A DNA stretch of 64,000 bases from Enoplosus armatus (Eukaryota > Chordata > Actinopteri > Centrarchiformes > Enoplosidae): assembly GCF_043641665.1 (NCBI RefSeq), contig NC_092190.1, positions 20,573,548-20,637,547 on the forward strand, in the 5' to 3' direction. Positions within the stretch are counted from its first letter, which is position 1. Each line of letters opens with the position of its first letter. The notes under the pieces were generated by a model. It did not search any database. It saw only the letters and a program-made list of their open reading frames with translations, and had not been told where the DNA came from. The translations under genes and the position numbers were made by a program. Of this stretch, positions 36,674-49,306 are shown piece by piece.

Positions 36674-36912
36674 GAGAATGATGTGGATAACGTGGCCTTC
36701 ACGGTCACCAGATCTCGACTGAGCACCTATAGGAGACTTTGGACTGAAGCATTAGGCAGCGCTCTGAAAACACCACGTGTGGGAACGTCTTCTGGAAGAA
36801 CAGTGTTCATCCCTCCAGTGGAGTTCAAAGACCTGGACGATAAATGACAAGTAGCACTGAAGCGGTTCTACAGGCCTGTGGTAGCCCACCTTACTGAGAC
36901 ATCATTTCATGT
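36674..36912 (+). pseudogene. Decayed Tc1-like transposase C-terminus
   Basis: A phrase encoding S-P-D-L-(N/D), the start of the SPDLNPIEHLW motif that carries the last catalytic region of Tc1 transposases, is at about 36,705. The frame then breaks at TGA and resumes in another frame with an HL-x-E-x-L-D-like stretch. Downstream, GGTAGCCCACCTTACTGAGA matches the post-stop segment also seen at 22,370. The catalytic triad cannot be assembled and the gene is dead. Orientation is +. Confidence 0.6.
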
Positions 36913-39900
36913 TGGACAATGTCACAACTTGTGACCAGCTCATTGACTTTCTGCCTCCACTGAAAATACATCAAGACTATATATAGCATCATGTCTAACA
37001 ACCCCACACCCACCATGTTTGCTGAAAGACAGTCTTCTCACTTACTTGTACTCTCTAGTCAACCCAATACCCCAGGAGGAGGCGATTTTGGCGGAGTGGC
37101 CATACTGGGTATTGCAATTTCCAGCGACATACACAATCATCAGAAAAGGAGCGCCTGTAAAATGCTGAATACATTTTTCTAAGCATAATAAACCCCCCGA
37201 AATGACTCTTTTTGTAATAAGAATTTGATCCATTTGGCCCTGTAACATTTTGAAAGTCTAAAAGAGCTATATGATTAAATTATCTGAACTCACTCATGTG
37301 TGCAGGGAGCCTGCCTCGTGGTATTCAGAGGATGACCTCTCCAGACAAGACAAGTGAGAGAGCACAGCTCTGCCGTGCTTTGTGTCAAGTCTTTTCTGTG
37401 CAGAAACTAACTGTAGATTAAGTAGATTAACTGTGTCTACCTTCAAAGTACATTAAGTGTGTGACAGTTACATCAGTATAGAGTGGACCCTGGACAAAGC
37501 TGGTTCCTGAGCTTTCAACCAAACTTGGGAAGTAGAAGAGGGAGCATTAGAGAAATGCTGTGAGTCCAGTGGGGCCACAAAATACCCAATCCTCTGTGGT
37601 CCACGAAGCCGTTACTAAACTGGCAGAGGAGGCGTTCAGTTGTTCAGCTGTGCAACTCTTGCACCTTGTGCAATCATCTTTCTACATCCTAACACAGCCA
37701 CAGTTGTGTCTTCATAAATGCGGCAGAATTTTTCCCTCTCCTTTTCAATGTTGGAAATTCTTCCAAAGACTTCTGGAACTTGGCCGGCCAATCGGAAGAA
37801 AGTGGGCTTTTAGGGAGGGGGACCTTAAAGAGAGCGTAACTCAAACGGACGGAGGGTGAACTGAGGGGCTGCATGAAGGGCCAGTATGAGGTAAATCAGG
37901 ACTTTTTTGAACTTTGAATCATGCAAAGCTAATGAAATGAAAATATAGAACTGAAAATTATCATAATAGGTCCCCTATATAGGTCATTTGCATGATTGGT
38001 GCAATAATTGGTGAATTTATTACCTTAATCGGGTTATAACATCATTATTGGAAAGCACGTGAAGTCTTTTGTTCATATGCATTGTGCTCTAAGTAGAGTG
38101 ACACCCACAAACAAATATTTTGCACATGTACAAGGTGCATGTTGGTTTGTCCTTCACTCTGTCGTTGAAGAAACCTAAGTGAAGGTGACTCTCTGAAAGC
38201 AACAAACCTCCACCTTCAGCAAAGTCAGGGAAAATGTTTTCAAAGTGAAGGTGGAGGGAAGCTGTGACCTTTGTTGTATTTGTGGCGGTTAACTGCAGTA
38301 TGTTTCTTTGTTCAGGGACAAGCCGTATAACCTCACTGATATATTGTTAGTAGCTAAAGCCTCATTCAACTGGATTGATTTCTCTAGGGGAGGTGGAATG
38401 ATTTTAACATTAAACACGCTGGTCTGTTTTTTTGGGAACCAGTGTTACAATGGAAAACATTAAAGCCATCAGGAGGGCGAGACCCCATAAAAGCTCATCA
38501 CATGAGTTATAATGTCAGCTACATGTGGGTGCTGGTATTCTCTTTTGAGCCCAGTCGTATTTTTAGCCAATATTTGTTTACATTTTGGCAAATTGGTACA
38601 ATGAAAAGTATTTCAGATTAGCTTGGTCCTGTTTACAATGTACCAGTGGATGTACAGACAACTATCCTTGGGTCACTTTGATCCTGAAGAAAACTTGAAA
38701 ATGTAATGATGTGATGCAGCGTCTTTTACTATGATTTCTAAGTGGATTTATGGACGTTTACTTGTGATGGACATCACAGATAATGATATCCTCACAAAGT
38801 GTAAGTTACACTGAAAGATTAATATGTGTTTCATGTCTGTGTGTTAAGATTTTACTGAGTTATGACGGTTTTTGACTCAAATTCACCTCATGCAGTATCT
38901 CTGCATCACGTCTCGCCTCCCGCGCCTTCCCTTCAACTCTCTGAATGTTTTTATTCAGTATTAATGAGCTTGAAAAACTGAATCTTTCTGTTAACGTCCT
39001 TGATAGACAGAAAACACATTTTTGAAATAAATTGGGATTAAACAGATAATTCAGAAACTTTCTCCTCAGTCTTAAAGCTTGCGTGGTGTAACAAATTGTT
39101 TGCTGTGCAGCATTACAGCGTTTAATGAAAACTTGAAAGCAAGGAGGAAATGTAATTTCCATGCACTTGGATTAGTTGGAGCCTCCTTCATTAGCTGAGG
39201 AAAATGAAGAAATCTATGGTTTGTGTAGTTTTCGCTTCACTCCCGCTCTGTGTGCCAGCAGGTGTCCAAACAAAGCAGAGCCAGTGAAAGTGAATGGAGT
39301 GTAATAGGTCTTCAGCATTAAATGTTGAGTTTGGGGCGCTGCATGTCCAGGGAAAATCAATTTAAAGGGTTCTTCAAATGAAACGGATTCGGAAATTAAT
39401 TGAACTCCCGGTGGCTGAACGTGTTGAGTGCGCTGACTCTGATCAAGTACAACCAGCTGTAGGGAATGAGCAAATCTTGCCATTATTTTTAATTTGTGTC
39501 AGACCCTTTTCATGAATGGTGGTTCATTAAAACCCTCTGTTTCACACCCTTGCTCCCTGTTTACAAAAGCAGTGACTCACACTTGTCGCTGCATGGTCAC
39601 AGCTACTAAAAAAAGTTTGAACATCTGGTAGATTAAGAGATGGGGTATCCGTTTTAGGCAGAACATTATATTACAATAAACAGAACCCAAATGTTTTACT
39701 GTTAATGCCAGCTAAAACAAATTATGCCCATTTGGCAACCGAAGTATAGGATTACTGATGAGAGCAATACATGGAATGATGCTGAGAGATAAAAATGCTC
39801 AACAATGCTGTGAAGAAGAGTTTGTTTCCAAAATACTACATATCCATATCTGTCATGCAGAACTAGTAATTCAGTTGTCCTGGCCTCACTGGTTGTCCAT

Positions 39901-41437
39901 AGCCCCGCTATCCAGTTACCTTAACACTTCAGCCAAAAGACACAAGAGACCATTTTCAACTCCGTCTTTACTCCTTTCTCCAAAATGTATACATCACAGA
40001 ATTGGTCATTGTTTAATATAGAAACACATCCACTGGCTGGTAAGTATAGTATGGAAGCAAGCAAGCAATATAATATTATTTTGAGATGTTCAGTACATAT
40101 TCGAAAAAATCTTCATCAACGAATCAGCGCTGAATGTCTGGGCATAGGAACGGTAAAGCGTCCCTTCCTGTTGTACGTGCTGACGTCCCTTTGAACGGTG
40201 ATGTGTTCACTTACTGACGTACACACTGATTGCCAGTGACTACAAATCTCTGAACTGAACTGAACGAAGGGATTCGAATCCTTTCAGTATAATCAATAAA
40301 CACATCTTACCCAAGGCTCACTCAGGTTTCATAAATGATATTGAACACAACATTGTGTGTGATGGGAGAAGGCAGGTTACTTTGGGTCCGTCTCAATAGC
40401 CACACTTACCTTCTTTAACAGATGGTTAGGAAGTGGGTAAGTGTCCCACTTTCAACACACATTACACTTAACCCACACTTGATGAGCTAAGTGTAACACC
40501 ACAATCCACCAGATGTGTCTATTGTGCAAGAATAAGCTGGCTTTGTGCCCGACGGTAAGCAACAGACATGAAGAAGTTGAAGTTGGTGACATGTTGGATT
40601 CAATGTGAATACTATTATTAATGTCCAAACACTAAACAGATGGTTATCACTTAGTATCAACAATCTATTATCGATGAGACTGACAATAATATCTGATATC
40701 TGACACTGTCAACATGAATCAAGACATTTAAGAAATAAGTTCCTTAACCATTCAAAATAATAACGTGGTATGTCTCTTTTAAGAACAGTACCGACATTTA
40801 ACTTTATTTCATTGCTGTATTACTGTAATTGTATTACACCTCTCAGCTCCACCAGTCACCTGCTGTAACTGTAATGCCTTATGATTTGTTCATTATGTGG
40901 AAATGAAATAAAACCCACGTAGATCTGAGATTGATTGGAGCCATGTTTACGTGCGAGCCGGGATGTCCTCGTTAATAAAGTGTGTCCCAATGAGCTCTGA
41001 TACACCTCCACAGGCTTGCAGTCCTAACAGACTCCTGGCACTGTGGCAGCTACTCGAAATACATCACACGAGTGGGCACCTGACGAGACTCCCAGAGAAG
41101 TGTGGGCACTGGGACAGACTGATTGTCATGTCAGCACCCCAATGCTTTCTGGCCTGAATTCCCTCATTTTCTTTAGAACTCCCTGCCTAACAGGATAGAA
41201 ACACTGCTAAACCAAACTAAACACAGTACAGGACTGAAGTCATTTTGTCAGTTTATACAATCTTTAAAAAAATATATATATATTTTGAACATTGTGTTTT
41301 TGTGTGTCATCAGTGTGTTAAACTTTAAAATGAACCAAACCTCGAAAACCAGATTAGTAACACTGTGGTCTCTGAACAATCAAGTACTTGTAACTTATAA
41401 GTAATAACCGCTGGGTACTTGTTAAAGTACAATACAC
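36913..41437. other. Non-coding stretch
   Basis: No recognisable exon or full repeat is present. It includes a small perfect hairpin at 38,207-38,257. Some unique-looking segments (38.9-39.5 kb) could be conserved non-coding DNA. Confidence 0.45.
38207..38257. other. 12-bp perfect inverted repeat with 27-nt loop
   Basis: CCTCCACCTTCA (38,207-38,218) pairs exactly with TGAAGGTGGAGG (38,246-38,257). The function is unknown. Confidence 0.7.
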
Positions 41438-41664
41438 ATTTTTCACAGCAGACATTTTGACATAAAATGAGAAGCACGGGTGTAACTAATAACGTTAATA
41501 GTAGCTGCATCCGATTTAGGTATGCCAGTTCCAGTTGCCCTGGTGTTGTGCCTGCTGGCTCCCTGTCGGGAACTGGAACATCCAAATGGAGGGAAGCCAT
41601 CATTAACGCTATTAGTTCCACCTGTGTGTTTCCTGCTCTGACAAGTCAAAACGCTGTAAAAAAG
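41438..41664. mobile_element. Fold-back MITE, about 227 bp
   Basis: Nearly the whole block is one imperfect palindrome. The left arm runs TTTTTCACAGC, GACATTTTGAC, GGTGTAACTAATAACGTTAA, CCAGTTCCAG. The right arm, read on the minus strand, runs TTTTTTACAGC, GTTTTGACTTG, GGTGGAACTAATAGCGTTAA, TTCCAGTTCCC. Arms of roughly 95-100 bases flank a short centre. There is no coding capacity; frames of 71-98 codons on both strands are artefacts of the palindrome. It resembles a teleost family I have met, name unknown. Confidence 0.75.
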
Positions 41665-42987
41665 ACCTGTATGTCCCATTAAAGGTGATGAAACATTTAC
41701 TACAATGCTGAATAACAGACAAATATTACATTATTAATTTTATCTTGTGTTTTTTGTTTGTTTTCTTAATAAGAAGCATAATATAGTCAATAGCCTGGGA
41801 ATGTTTTACACTGACACCAGTTCTGTTTTTTTTTTTTTGCAGGATTACATCAGCACTTGCTACAGTGCTTCAGAGCAGCTAGAATAAAACCAACGAACCA
41901 TGGTATTTGTACATCAGTGGCATCACACCATGGCAACAAGGATGTGACATGTTCATCTGTTTATCAGATGCACTTGTCAATTGTTTTGTCACCGCTATGC
42001 AGTCAGTGGTTTCTGGCATGTCTGTTTGTGCTCATGTAATCACCCTGAGGGCTTTATTTTAAGACGAATACAAGGTGAGTCGCCTTGAAAAGCGCCAGTG
42101 CTGCCAGAAAACTGGATATCAGCATCAGTGATACGGTAGTAAAAAAAAAGAATGATTACCAGTATCTCCAGTTGGCTATCAGGAACTTAAATCAAATTTA
42201 TAATAGAAATATGACATATCTATATTACATGAGAGCACAGTACTGCGCACAGGTGCATGTGAGATTGTTCTTGGAAGATAGTGTAAAGAAATAGCTTGAA
42301 GACAAATACATATATATTGTATTACTCTTTATGCTGTTTTCCTGTATATTCCTCTCTGCATCATTGTAACCAATGTATACTTGGGTAAGTTAACTGTATT
42401 TGAAAAATGATGTAATTTATTCTGAAGATGTTTTGTAATGTCATTTTAATTCATCTATTGATTTAGAATAGCATAAGTTATTTTGTGCGACTTAAATTGG
42501 ATTTATTACATTTTTTAAATCTAATGCTAGGTTCCAAATGCAAGTTGAAGGGTTTGGAAAGCTGGCAAAAACAATCCAAATCACCCAGAACTGCCCTTTC
42601 TAGGTTTTTAAAAACAACTCCAGAACAACTTTCATCATTGCCTCATCATTACCTCATGGTCACATCGGTATACTTTAGAACTGCGGTCAAACGAACTCAT
42701 TATCCCAGCGCCCACTCAGGTCAAAGTAACAAATCCTCTTAATCCCGGCAAAAGCACTTAAAAGGTCAAAACTTAAATGAGATCAGAGCGATGTGAATGC
42801 ATCCGCCCAACGTGTCTCACAATATCTCTCACCTTTCTCGTGATTACATCAGCTTCTCGAGGCCCTCCGTGGCGACTGGAGCGGGTATCGTAGTGAGCCA
42901 GATTTACAGTGGGCCCAACAAGATGAATGACAATGAAGACTATCTCATCTTTCTGCCTGCTGTTGTTGAACAGAGGCTGCCAACACG
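41665..42987. other. Unassigned non-coding stretch
   Basis: A very strong acceptor-like T-run plus GCAG at about 41,826-41,842 is followed by 14 sense codons and a stop. See findings. Confidence 0.4.
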
Positions 42988-43001
42988 CCCCCCCCCCCCC
43001 C
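42988..43001. repeat. Poly-C run (C14)
   Basis: Seen directly. Confidence 0.93.
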
Positions 43002-46000
43002 ACTTCCCCTCCATCTCTGGAAGAAGTGAGATGCTGTACTGTACCTACCTCTAATGTAAGTTATTTTAGTAAAGTGATGCCTATTTCAGAAGTCACGTAC
43101 AACACTACCATATTAAATTATGAATGACTAATAATAATAATAATTCCACAGGTAAAGCAAGCGGCCTTACCTCAGCTATTTGATGGTGATTTTATGAAAG
43201 TGGCAGGTTAACTGAGTTTCTTATATCAGACGATTGTTCTTTATCAGCCCCTTATGGCATAACCACCAGCGTGCGTATCTTTTTGGAAGCTGGTTAATTA
43301 ACCATCAGTATCATCATCACTCTCCCTCGTTTTTAAAGGCTAAAAATGTTGTTCTAGTTATTAACAAGGCTTACCGTGAGACAACAAATCTTCGTTACAT
43401 ATCTCTTCCCAGCACAAGTGGTGTCAAGGCTACTGAAAACAGCAATCTGCTTAGTAAGTAGGATCCCCCCTCCCAACTCATACCCATATAATTGTTGGTC
43501 TTTGAGGACTCAACTATCTTTCTGGCTCTAAGCTTTTCAAGTGTGGAGAAGCTGAGGCTTAGCTCTGTACGTGGGATGGTCATAGAGTGGAGATGAACAA
43601 TTGTGTCATTCTGTGACTGGAGGGTGTATGATTGGATATGGCCTCCTCTGTTATTGCAGCTCACACAAAAGCTATATTTTAACCTCTTTATCAAGGGGGA
43701 GTTGATTTAACACACACAAAACCTCTTCTTAAGCAGTGCCCTTTCTCACATTAGCGCTCATTCACACGTGGCCAGCAAAACCAGGTGGGGCTGACCAACT
43801 TGTGCAAAGGTGCTTTGATAGTGGCAGCTAGGAGAGAAGAGAGCCCCAGTCTCCCAGCCCTAACAGATATTTGACCCGGAGTCCTCCTGGTCATGTCTTT
43901 AACCTCTTGACTGCATCACAATCGAGTGAAAGTGGGTGCAGAGGAATTATCCTAATGGCCGTTTGATTCAGTTGTTCTCCTTCCACAGTACATGCAAGGG
44001 GGTAGTTGACTGCTAGAGAACATGTGTAATGACTTCCAAATTATTCAATAATGAGCTGAGTGATCCAAAGGCTTACTTTGATTTGCACCCTCCCACACAC
44101 AAGGTACACGGTAAAAATCTCATTTGTGGGCTCTTGTTTCATGTGTGATTAGATCTGATTAGCTGTGATATTTACTTTCAGAATTATTTATCCTATTTTC
44201 TTTAAGGGACATAATGACGTTTTATGATACTTAAAGATCCCAATGAAAGGGTTTATTTTATTGAGTAAAAGCATCACTGAGGAAACTTCACCTAACTGAA
44301 GAAGTACAGTCTTCTGGATCTAAAAAAGAAAGGGGGGAAAGAGGCTTATTGCATTTGCCCGGTATGGCACAGAAACTGCAGGATTGCACTGGCTGAGTGG
44401 TCTGAAGAGAAACTTCCTCCTCAAGTCTTTTATCTCTGATTGCTGCACAATAGGGTACACGCGCTTACAAACCATTTTACAAAGACCTTGGTCAAATTGT
44501 ATGTTGTTACTACTGCTGAAATCCCCTTCCTGTATTTCTTAAATACCAACTTATTTTGGAACCTTGACCACCATCTGTGCAACTACTACTGCCCTTCAAC
44601 CAAAGAACAAATAGGACAAAACTATTTTTATTTGTTAAGTTTTAATCCAATACTGTATTGGCCTGAATGTGATGCTTTTCCTGTTTTGCAAAAGGAGCTT
44701 TAAAAAAAAACAAAAAACAGAGAATAAAACAAAGTAGGCAGATATACCTTATTTAACATCTTTCACATGGCTTGACACATCACATTAAAGTAAATATGTC
44801 CAAACAACTAAAAAAAATCACATCACCTAATGGCCAGGTCTCAAGTTATAGGTGGGGACGTGGCCTCCTCTGACAAAAAATAAAGGCTGGATCACTAAAC
44901 TGTTGAGCAGAGTTGTTAGCAGCACTCTCAGTGCTCACATGGCAACGCCAGCATAATGTGCATTTACCCAATACCAATCTTTTCTACTTACTATTATATT
45001 GAGTGTGTTTAAGCCATCAAACCACCGATGACACACTTCAAATTAAAAGCCTGCCAGGAATGGGAAGGATCACGCCGTTTGAGCTGCTTGAGTGCTCTTA
45101 ATGTAAAACATCTGTGCAGGAATTGTTGAGTGTTATTGAACAGAACCTACAACCGAAAGCGGTAAAAAAGTGATTGGAAATATTTAGTAAATTAATGATT
45201 GAAAAATACAGATATTTCCAATTCAATGTTACCACCTTGTTGCAAGGTGAGGTTCAGGAAAGCATGGTGAGACTTGAGGAGGACAAAAACATCACACTGG
45301 CAGGGAGTTATGCTGAAAAATTAGGTAGACTTTTATTTTCAGTCTCCAAAACAACAACAACAACAAAAAGAAACGAAAGATTCAGCACAACACTTTGTAC
45401 TCATTACACAGCTCAAACTGTTCTGGTGCTGCTCTTCCTTAACCTCTATTCTCTCTCTCATTGCACTCACATATAAAGCATGAGGGCCCGCCTTGCCAGT
45501 TCAAACTGGCCTATCAGGTCAGCACTGTAGAATGGAGAGTTGACAAGGTTAACAAAATACACAGTGTTTTTCCCAGCTTGCTCACACCAACAAAGCCTCA
45601 GTTCATTCTTCAATATGTTATCATAAATGCTATACATTCAAAGTAAGCAAATCATTTGAACACCATACAGTGTTTATCTTAATCAACTGTCATTTTCATC
45701 ACTCATCCTTTGACCAATCAAATCTGAGAACCTGCTGACTCACACACCATATAAAAGGGCTATAGTTGAGGCATGCTTCCTCTTTAAGCACCAGCACAAG
45801 ATGGCCTCCACTCTGATTACATACCTTTGATATATTCTTAAGAAAGACTTACACCTAAAGATTCGAATGCTACAATTTTTAGTACAATTGTATATATTTC
45901 TAAATTAATGTTGAAACCATATATTAGATCCAAGAAAACAAAGAAAATTGTGAGTGAGAATTCTGTCCACCTTTCTTAACAAAAAGGGGGCTTAGCAAAT

Positions 46001-46035
46001 GGTTAGTGAGGGAGTTGGTGCTTCCTTACACACTT
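43002..46035. other. Non-coding stretch
   Basis: No family is recognised. A short (AAC) run lies near 45,350 and a TATA/AP-1 promoter-like motif at 45,736-45,757. Confidence 0.45.
45736..45830 (+). promoter_or_regulatory. Promoter-like cluster: AP-1 site, TATA box, ATG
   Basis: TGACTCA (AP-1 consensus) at 45,736 is followed by TATAAAAG at 45,750-45,757. An ATG at 45,801 lies in the good context ACAAGATGG and opens only nine codons before TGA. The spacing is right for a core promoter, but no gene follows that I can recognise. Confidence 0.25.
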
Positions 46036-46268
46036 TAGTAGTCTCTCATAGCCGGACCCGTCTCCACATTCGGAGAAAGGTCTGCCTCAACCCATTATCA
46101 TTCTGGGATAGGAGAAAAAACGCTCTGGCTTGTTAGAATTTCTTTAAACCAATTACAATCGTCTTTTGTGGTGCTAAGCCCAGGATGCAGCAACGGTGCC
46201 CTGGCAACGGTAACACGCAGATAGTGAAAGGGGTCAAGAATGCCAAAATAGTCGGCCAATGGCAGACT
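46036..46268 (-). mobile_element. Small inverted-repeat element (MITE), copy 2, inverted
   Basis: This is the reverse complement of the element at 17,194-17,404. TAGTAGTCTCTCATAGCCGG pairs with that copy's right end. Interior phrases such as CAACCCATTATCATTCTGGG and AATTACAATCGTCTT match in inverted order. It carries a roughly 20-base extra segment near 46,195 and ends near GGCAGACTCA. Confidence 0.7.
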
Positions 46269-47890
46269 CATCCCAACAGCCTGTCAGCCATTGACAACTG
46301 AGTTCATCCGGTGTTTTCTTTTTGTGGTACACATTGCTGTTCAGGAGATGAACTAATAAAATGAAAAATTTATAACATAACAGTTTACCCTAGGTAGGAA
46401 TCCCTGATTGTTGTGTCTTAAAGCACTCAGACACATCTGAAAAAGGAACATCGTGTGAAGTATGGAATTCGTTCAGGCAGAGCACTGAAGTGTGCCCCCT
46501 TTCATCAGCTGATTGGCCACCAGCTGATCCACCAACATCCAAACAGTACATCCATTCTAACACTGCTTGCTGCCACAGCTCCCTCCACCTCCTCCCTATG
46601 TGGTATGGTATAATTCATTTAACTAGACAAGATTTTAATTCACGTGTGTTTTTAATGGGTGATGAGATTTCTCAGTTGTGTGTCTGACTTTTTTTGTGTA
46701 ATTATTGCCCATCACGAGGGTACAGTGTATCCAATCATCCAATTATCTCATTTAGTTGAGACTAATTAGTTTTCTTTCTTTTCACAACGTTACCGCACTC
46801 CCCAGGAGATGGGATACAAACAGCCCAGAACTGTCCACTGTTGAAAACACTGGGAAAGAATTTCAGCACAATTAATAAACTACACAATTCAGTCCTCTGA
46901 GCTTAACCAGTTTGGGAGCCAGTTAGACATGCAGGCTAGGTTATTGTAGTGATGTACCCAGGTTTTAACAGAGCCAGCTTTGTGAGACCAAGAATCCAGG
47001 GATGAGTTCAATGACTTAGTCTTGCCTCTTGATATTCAGCAGGCTCGAAGGCAGACACCAGCATATATAGATGATTCAATAATCCACCATGTTTCACCAA
47101 AGTTGCACAACTGAAAGGCCAGAGTTTTGCTAATTTCCTGCATTTTTTTAATTCTTTGACATCACTGCTTGTCATTTTCCATTGTGTAATTGTGTTATAG
47201 TTGATGTAAATTCATGCTCAGAATAAACATTTTGAAATTAAGACCGCCCAAATATTATGAGTCCTTCACAGTGAAGAAGGCAACAATTTCAAGCTGCTTT
47301 TTGAAAAGTCAGGTTTGTTTCCTTTAATTTTATTGTATAATTAAAGCAATTTACTATGTTTTTTTTGGTTGACGTGAATGGGGTGTGATAAACGGAGGGT
47401 CTGGATTACCATAAAAGGAGTGGAAAATATACGAAATCAGAAAAAAGAGACAGCCCTTTAATAAGTGATTCACTAGCCGCACTCACCTCTCATGATATGT
47501 AATGGGAGACACACACACTACTTGAATGCCACTCCTCCAGTCCTTTTATTCATGTCATCATTTCACCACTCCCCTGATGTTTCTGAGCAATAGAGCGTCC
47601 TCTTGGCCGGCCAGTATTTAGGTGACTAAGCTGTACATTCCTGCCAGACTCTCCTTATGGGTACAGAATGATGATGACATCACAGACAGACCCCCAAAGT
47701 GCATGTTTACCTGCCTCTGCTGTGACATGCCCTCATAAATCACTGTTATCTCCCACTGCTGGCACACGCCGCTTTTGTCCTTCACACAATGAGGGCCTCC
47801 CTCCATGATGGCTGCAGACAGTTTGTAAGCAGTGGGGCAGCTGGAGGCTGATGCACTATAGACATATACACATACCCATGGTACATAACG
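46269..47890. other. Unassigned non-coding stretch
   Basis: No gene, clear repeat or RNA is recognised here. Confidence 0.45.
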
Positions 47891-47912
47891 CACACACACA
47901 CACACACACACA
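47891..47912. repeat. (CA)11 microsatellite
   Basis: Perfect dinucleotide run seen directly. Confidence 0.96.
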
Positions 47913-48155
47913 CTCCTGATGGAAACTAATCAAGTCTCACATCATCCCACCTGTCTCTGCTCATAAAACACGCATGTTTGAGGAAAGAACATGTCTGCTC
48001 TTTTTCTCTGCAGACCACGCTTGTTGGTCCTGTTTTTATTCTTATTTTGGTGAAGCCACTGACATGAAGCTACAAGAAATAACAGCTTTGTGAGGTGTTT
48101 GAAACCTGTAGGCAATGTGAAAGGTGGTCTAATGGATTTGCACATGTTCACACAT

Positions 48156-48158
<3 letters not shown>

Positions 48159-48186
<28 letters not shown>
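48159..48186. repeat. (CA)14 microsatellite
   Basis: Perfect run. A (TG)11 run follows about 275 bases on, so complementary CA and TG arms bracket a non-repetitive block. Confidence 0.96.
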
Positions 48187-48189
<3 letters not shown>

Positions 48190-48461
48190 CAATGCCATTG
48201 TGCTCCATGGGAACAAAAAGGGTGAAAGATTACAATTGATGCATAATGCAGATATAATTACCGTATTTCTAACAGATTGCATTCTTCCAATAACAATGCA
48301 ATCCATTTGCGTTACTGCAAGGGAAATAAAATTGCAGCTTGATGTATGCTTGACAGAGGATTTCATACGGCCATATGCCTCCATTACCTCGAAGTGCTGT
48401 CAGTACATTTCTTCTCTTTCCTTCGCTGTCTCTCGCCTCGCATGCGTTACTCCTTTGTGTT
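48187..48461. other. Unique block between CA and TG runs; possible conserved element
   Basis: It is a complex, repeat-free sequence with AT-rich homeodomain-like cores such as GATGCATAATGCAGATATAA. The 94-codon + frame here runs into the TG repeat and lacks features. Confidence 0.3.
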
Positions 48462-48483
48462 TGTGTGTGTGTGTGTGTGTGTG
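48462..48483. repeat. (TG)11 microsatellite
   Basis: Perfect dinucleotide run seen directly. Confidence 0.96.
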
Positions 48484-48954
48484 AGTGTACAGTGTGTGCC
48501 TGTGCCTTGTTGGTTTAATCATTTATTTTACTATGGTGTTATCAGTACACTGCACACCAGGGAGCCATTGACATGTAGATTCTCCACATATGTCAATTGA
48601 AAATGGTAACTCTCATCTGTGGTGAGGCCCTCCCCATCGCCCACCCCACTGAGGTGTAAGATTGACACTTTTATGTGATTTCCCTTAATTGGCAGCAAAG
48701 CTGGGTAGGATCCACAGGATGTTTTTTTTCCTTGCATTTCTTTGTCTCCTCTTTTTGTGTTTTTAAGGTTTTAGTGATGAGTGATGAAGAGGAGTTATTG
48801 ATAGTAGTAGAGTGGGAAAGAATCTGGGGTGATGTGGTAATTTAAAGGCTCCCTCCTCCTCTGGATATCACACTAGAGCCCGACCACCATTAGCATTGTT
48901 TTGAAAAAGGTTGATTAAACGTGTCAACACAGAATCTGCTTTGCAGATTAGCCA

Positions 48955-49306
48955 AAAACTTCTACCCCCAATGAGTTCCACCGAGCAGCACAGGAGTTCA
49001 TTCCTGCCGCTGGCCATCAAACTGTATAACTCATCCCCACTTTATGGCAGTAGTGACATCAGTGGACTGGGCAGCTGCTGAGGTCTCACTGGACACGTTA
49101 ACTGGACTTACAATTCATTTCTCTCTAAGTTCTGGCACAGTGCAACACATCTCATCTCTTTCATTTTGCACACTTGTATGCATGCACTTGTTTTTTGCTT
49201 TTATGTTAGTACTTGTGTTTGACAATTTTTTTTGCACTAGTCTTGTACCGTGTGGTTTATTTGTGTACTATCTATCCATCTATCTATCCATCTATCTATC
49301 TATCTA
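48955..49306 (+). mobile_element. LINE 3' end, plus orientation
   Basis: It holds CTTCTACCCCCAATGAGTTC, then CATTCCTGCCGCTGGCCATC followed by AAACTGTATAACTCATCC. This is the end of the coding region typical of fish LINEs. An AT-rich 3' UTR with TTTGCAC phrases follows, and the block ends in a (TATC)n tail. No intact reverse transcriptase is present; this is a 5'-truncated copy. Confidence 0.7.
49268..49306. repeat. (TATC)n tail
   Basis: TATC/CATC tetranucleotide units at the end of the LINE fragment, as expected for this type of 3' tail. Confidence 0.9.
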
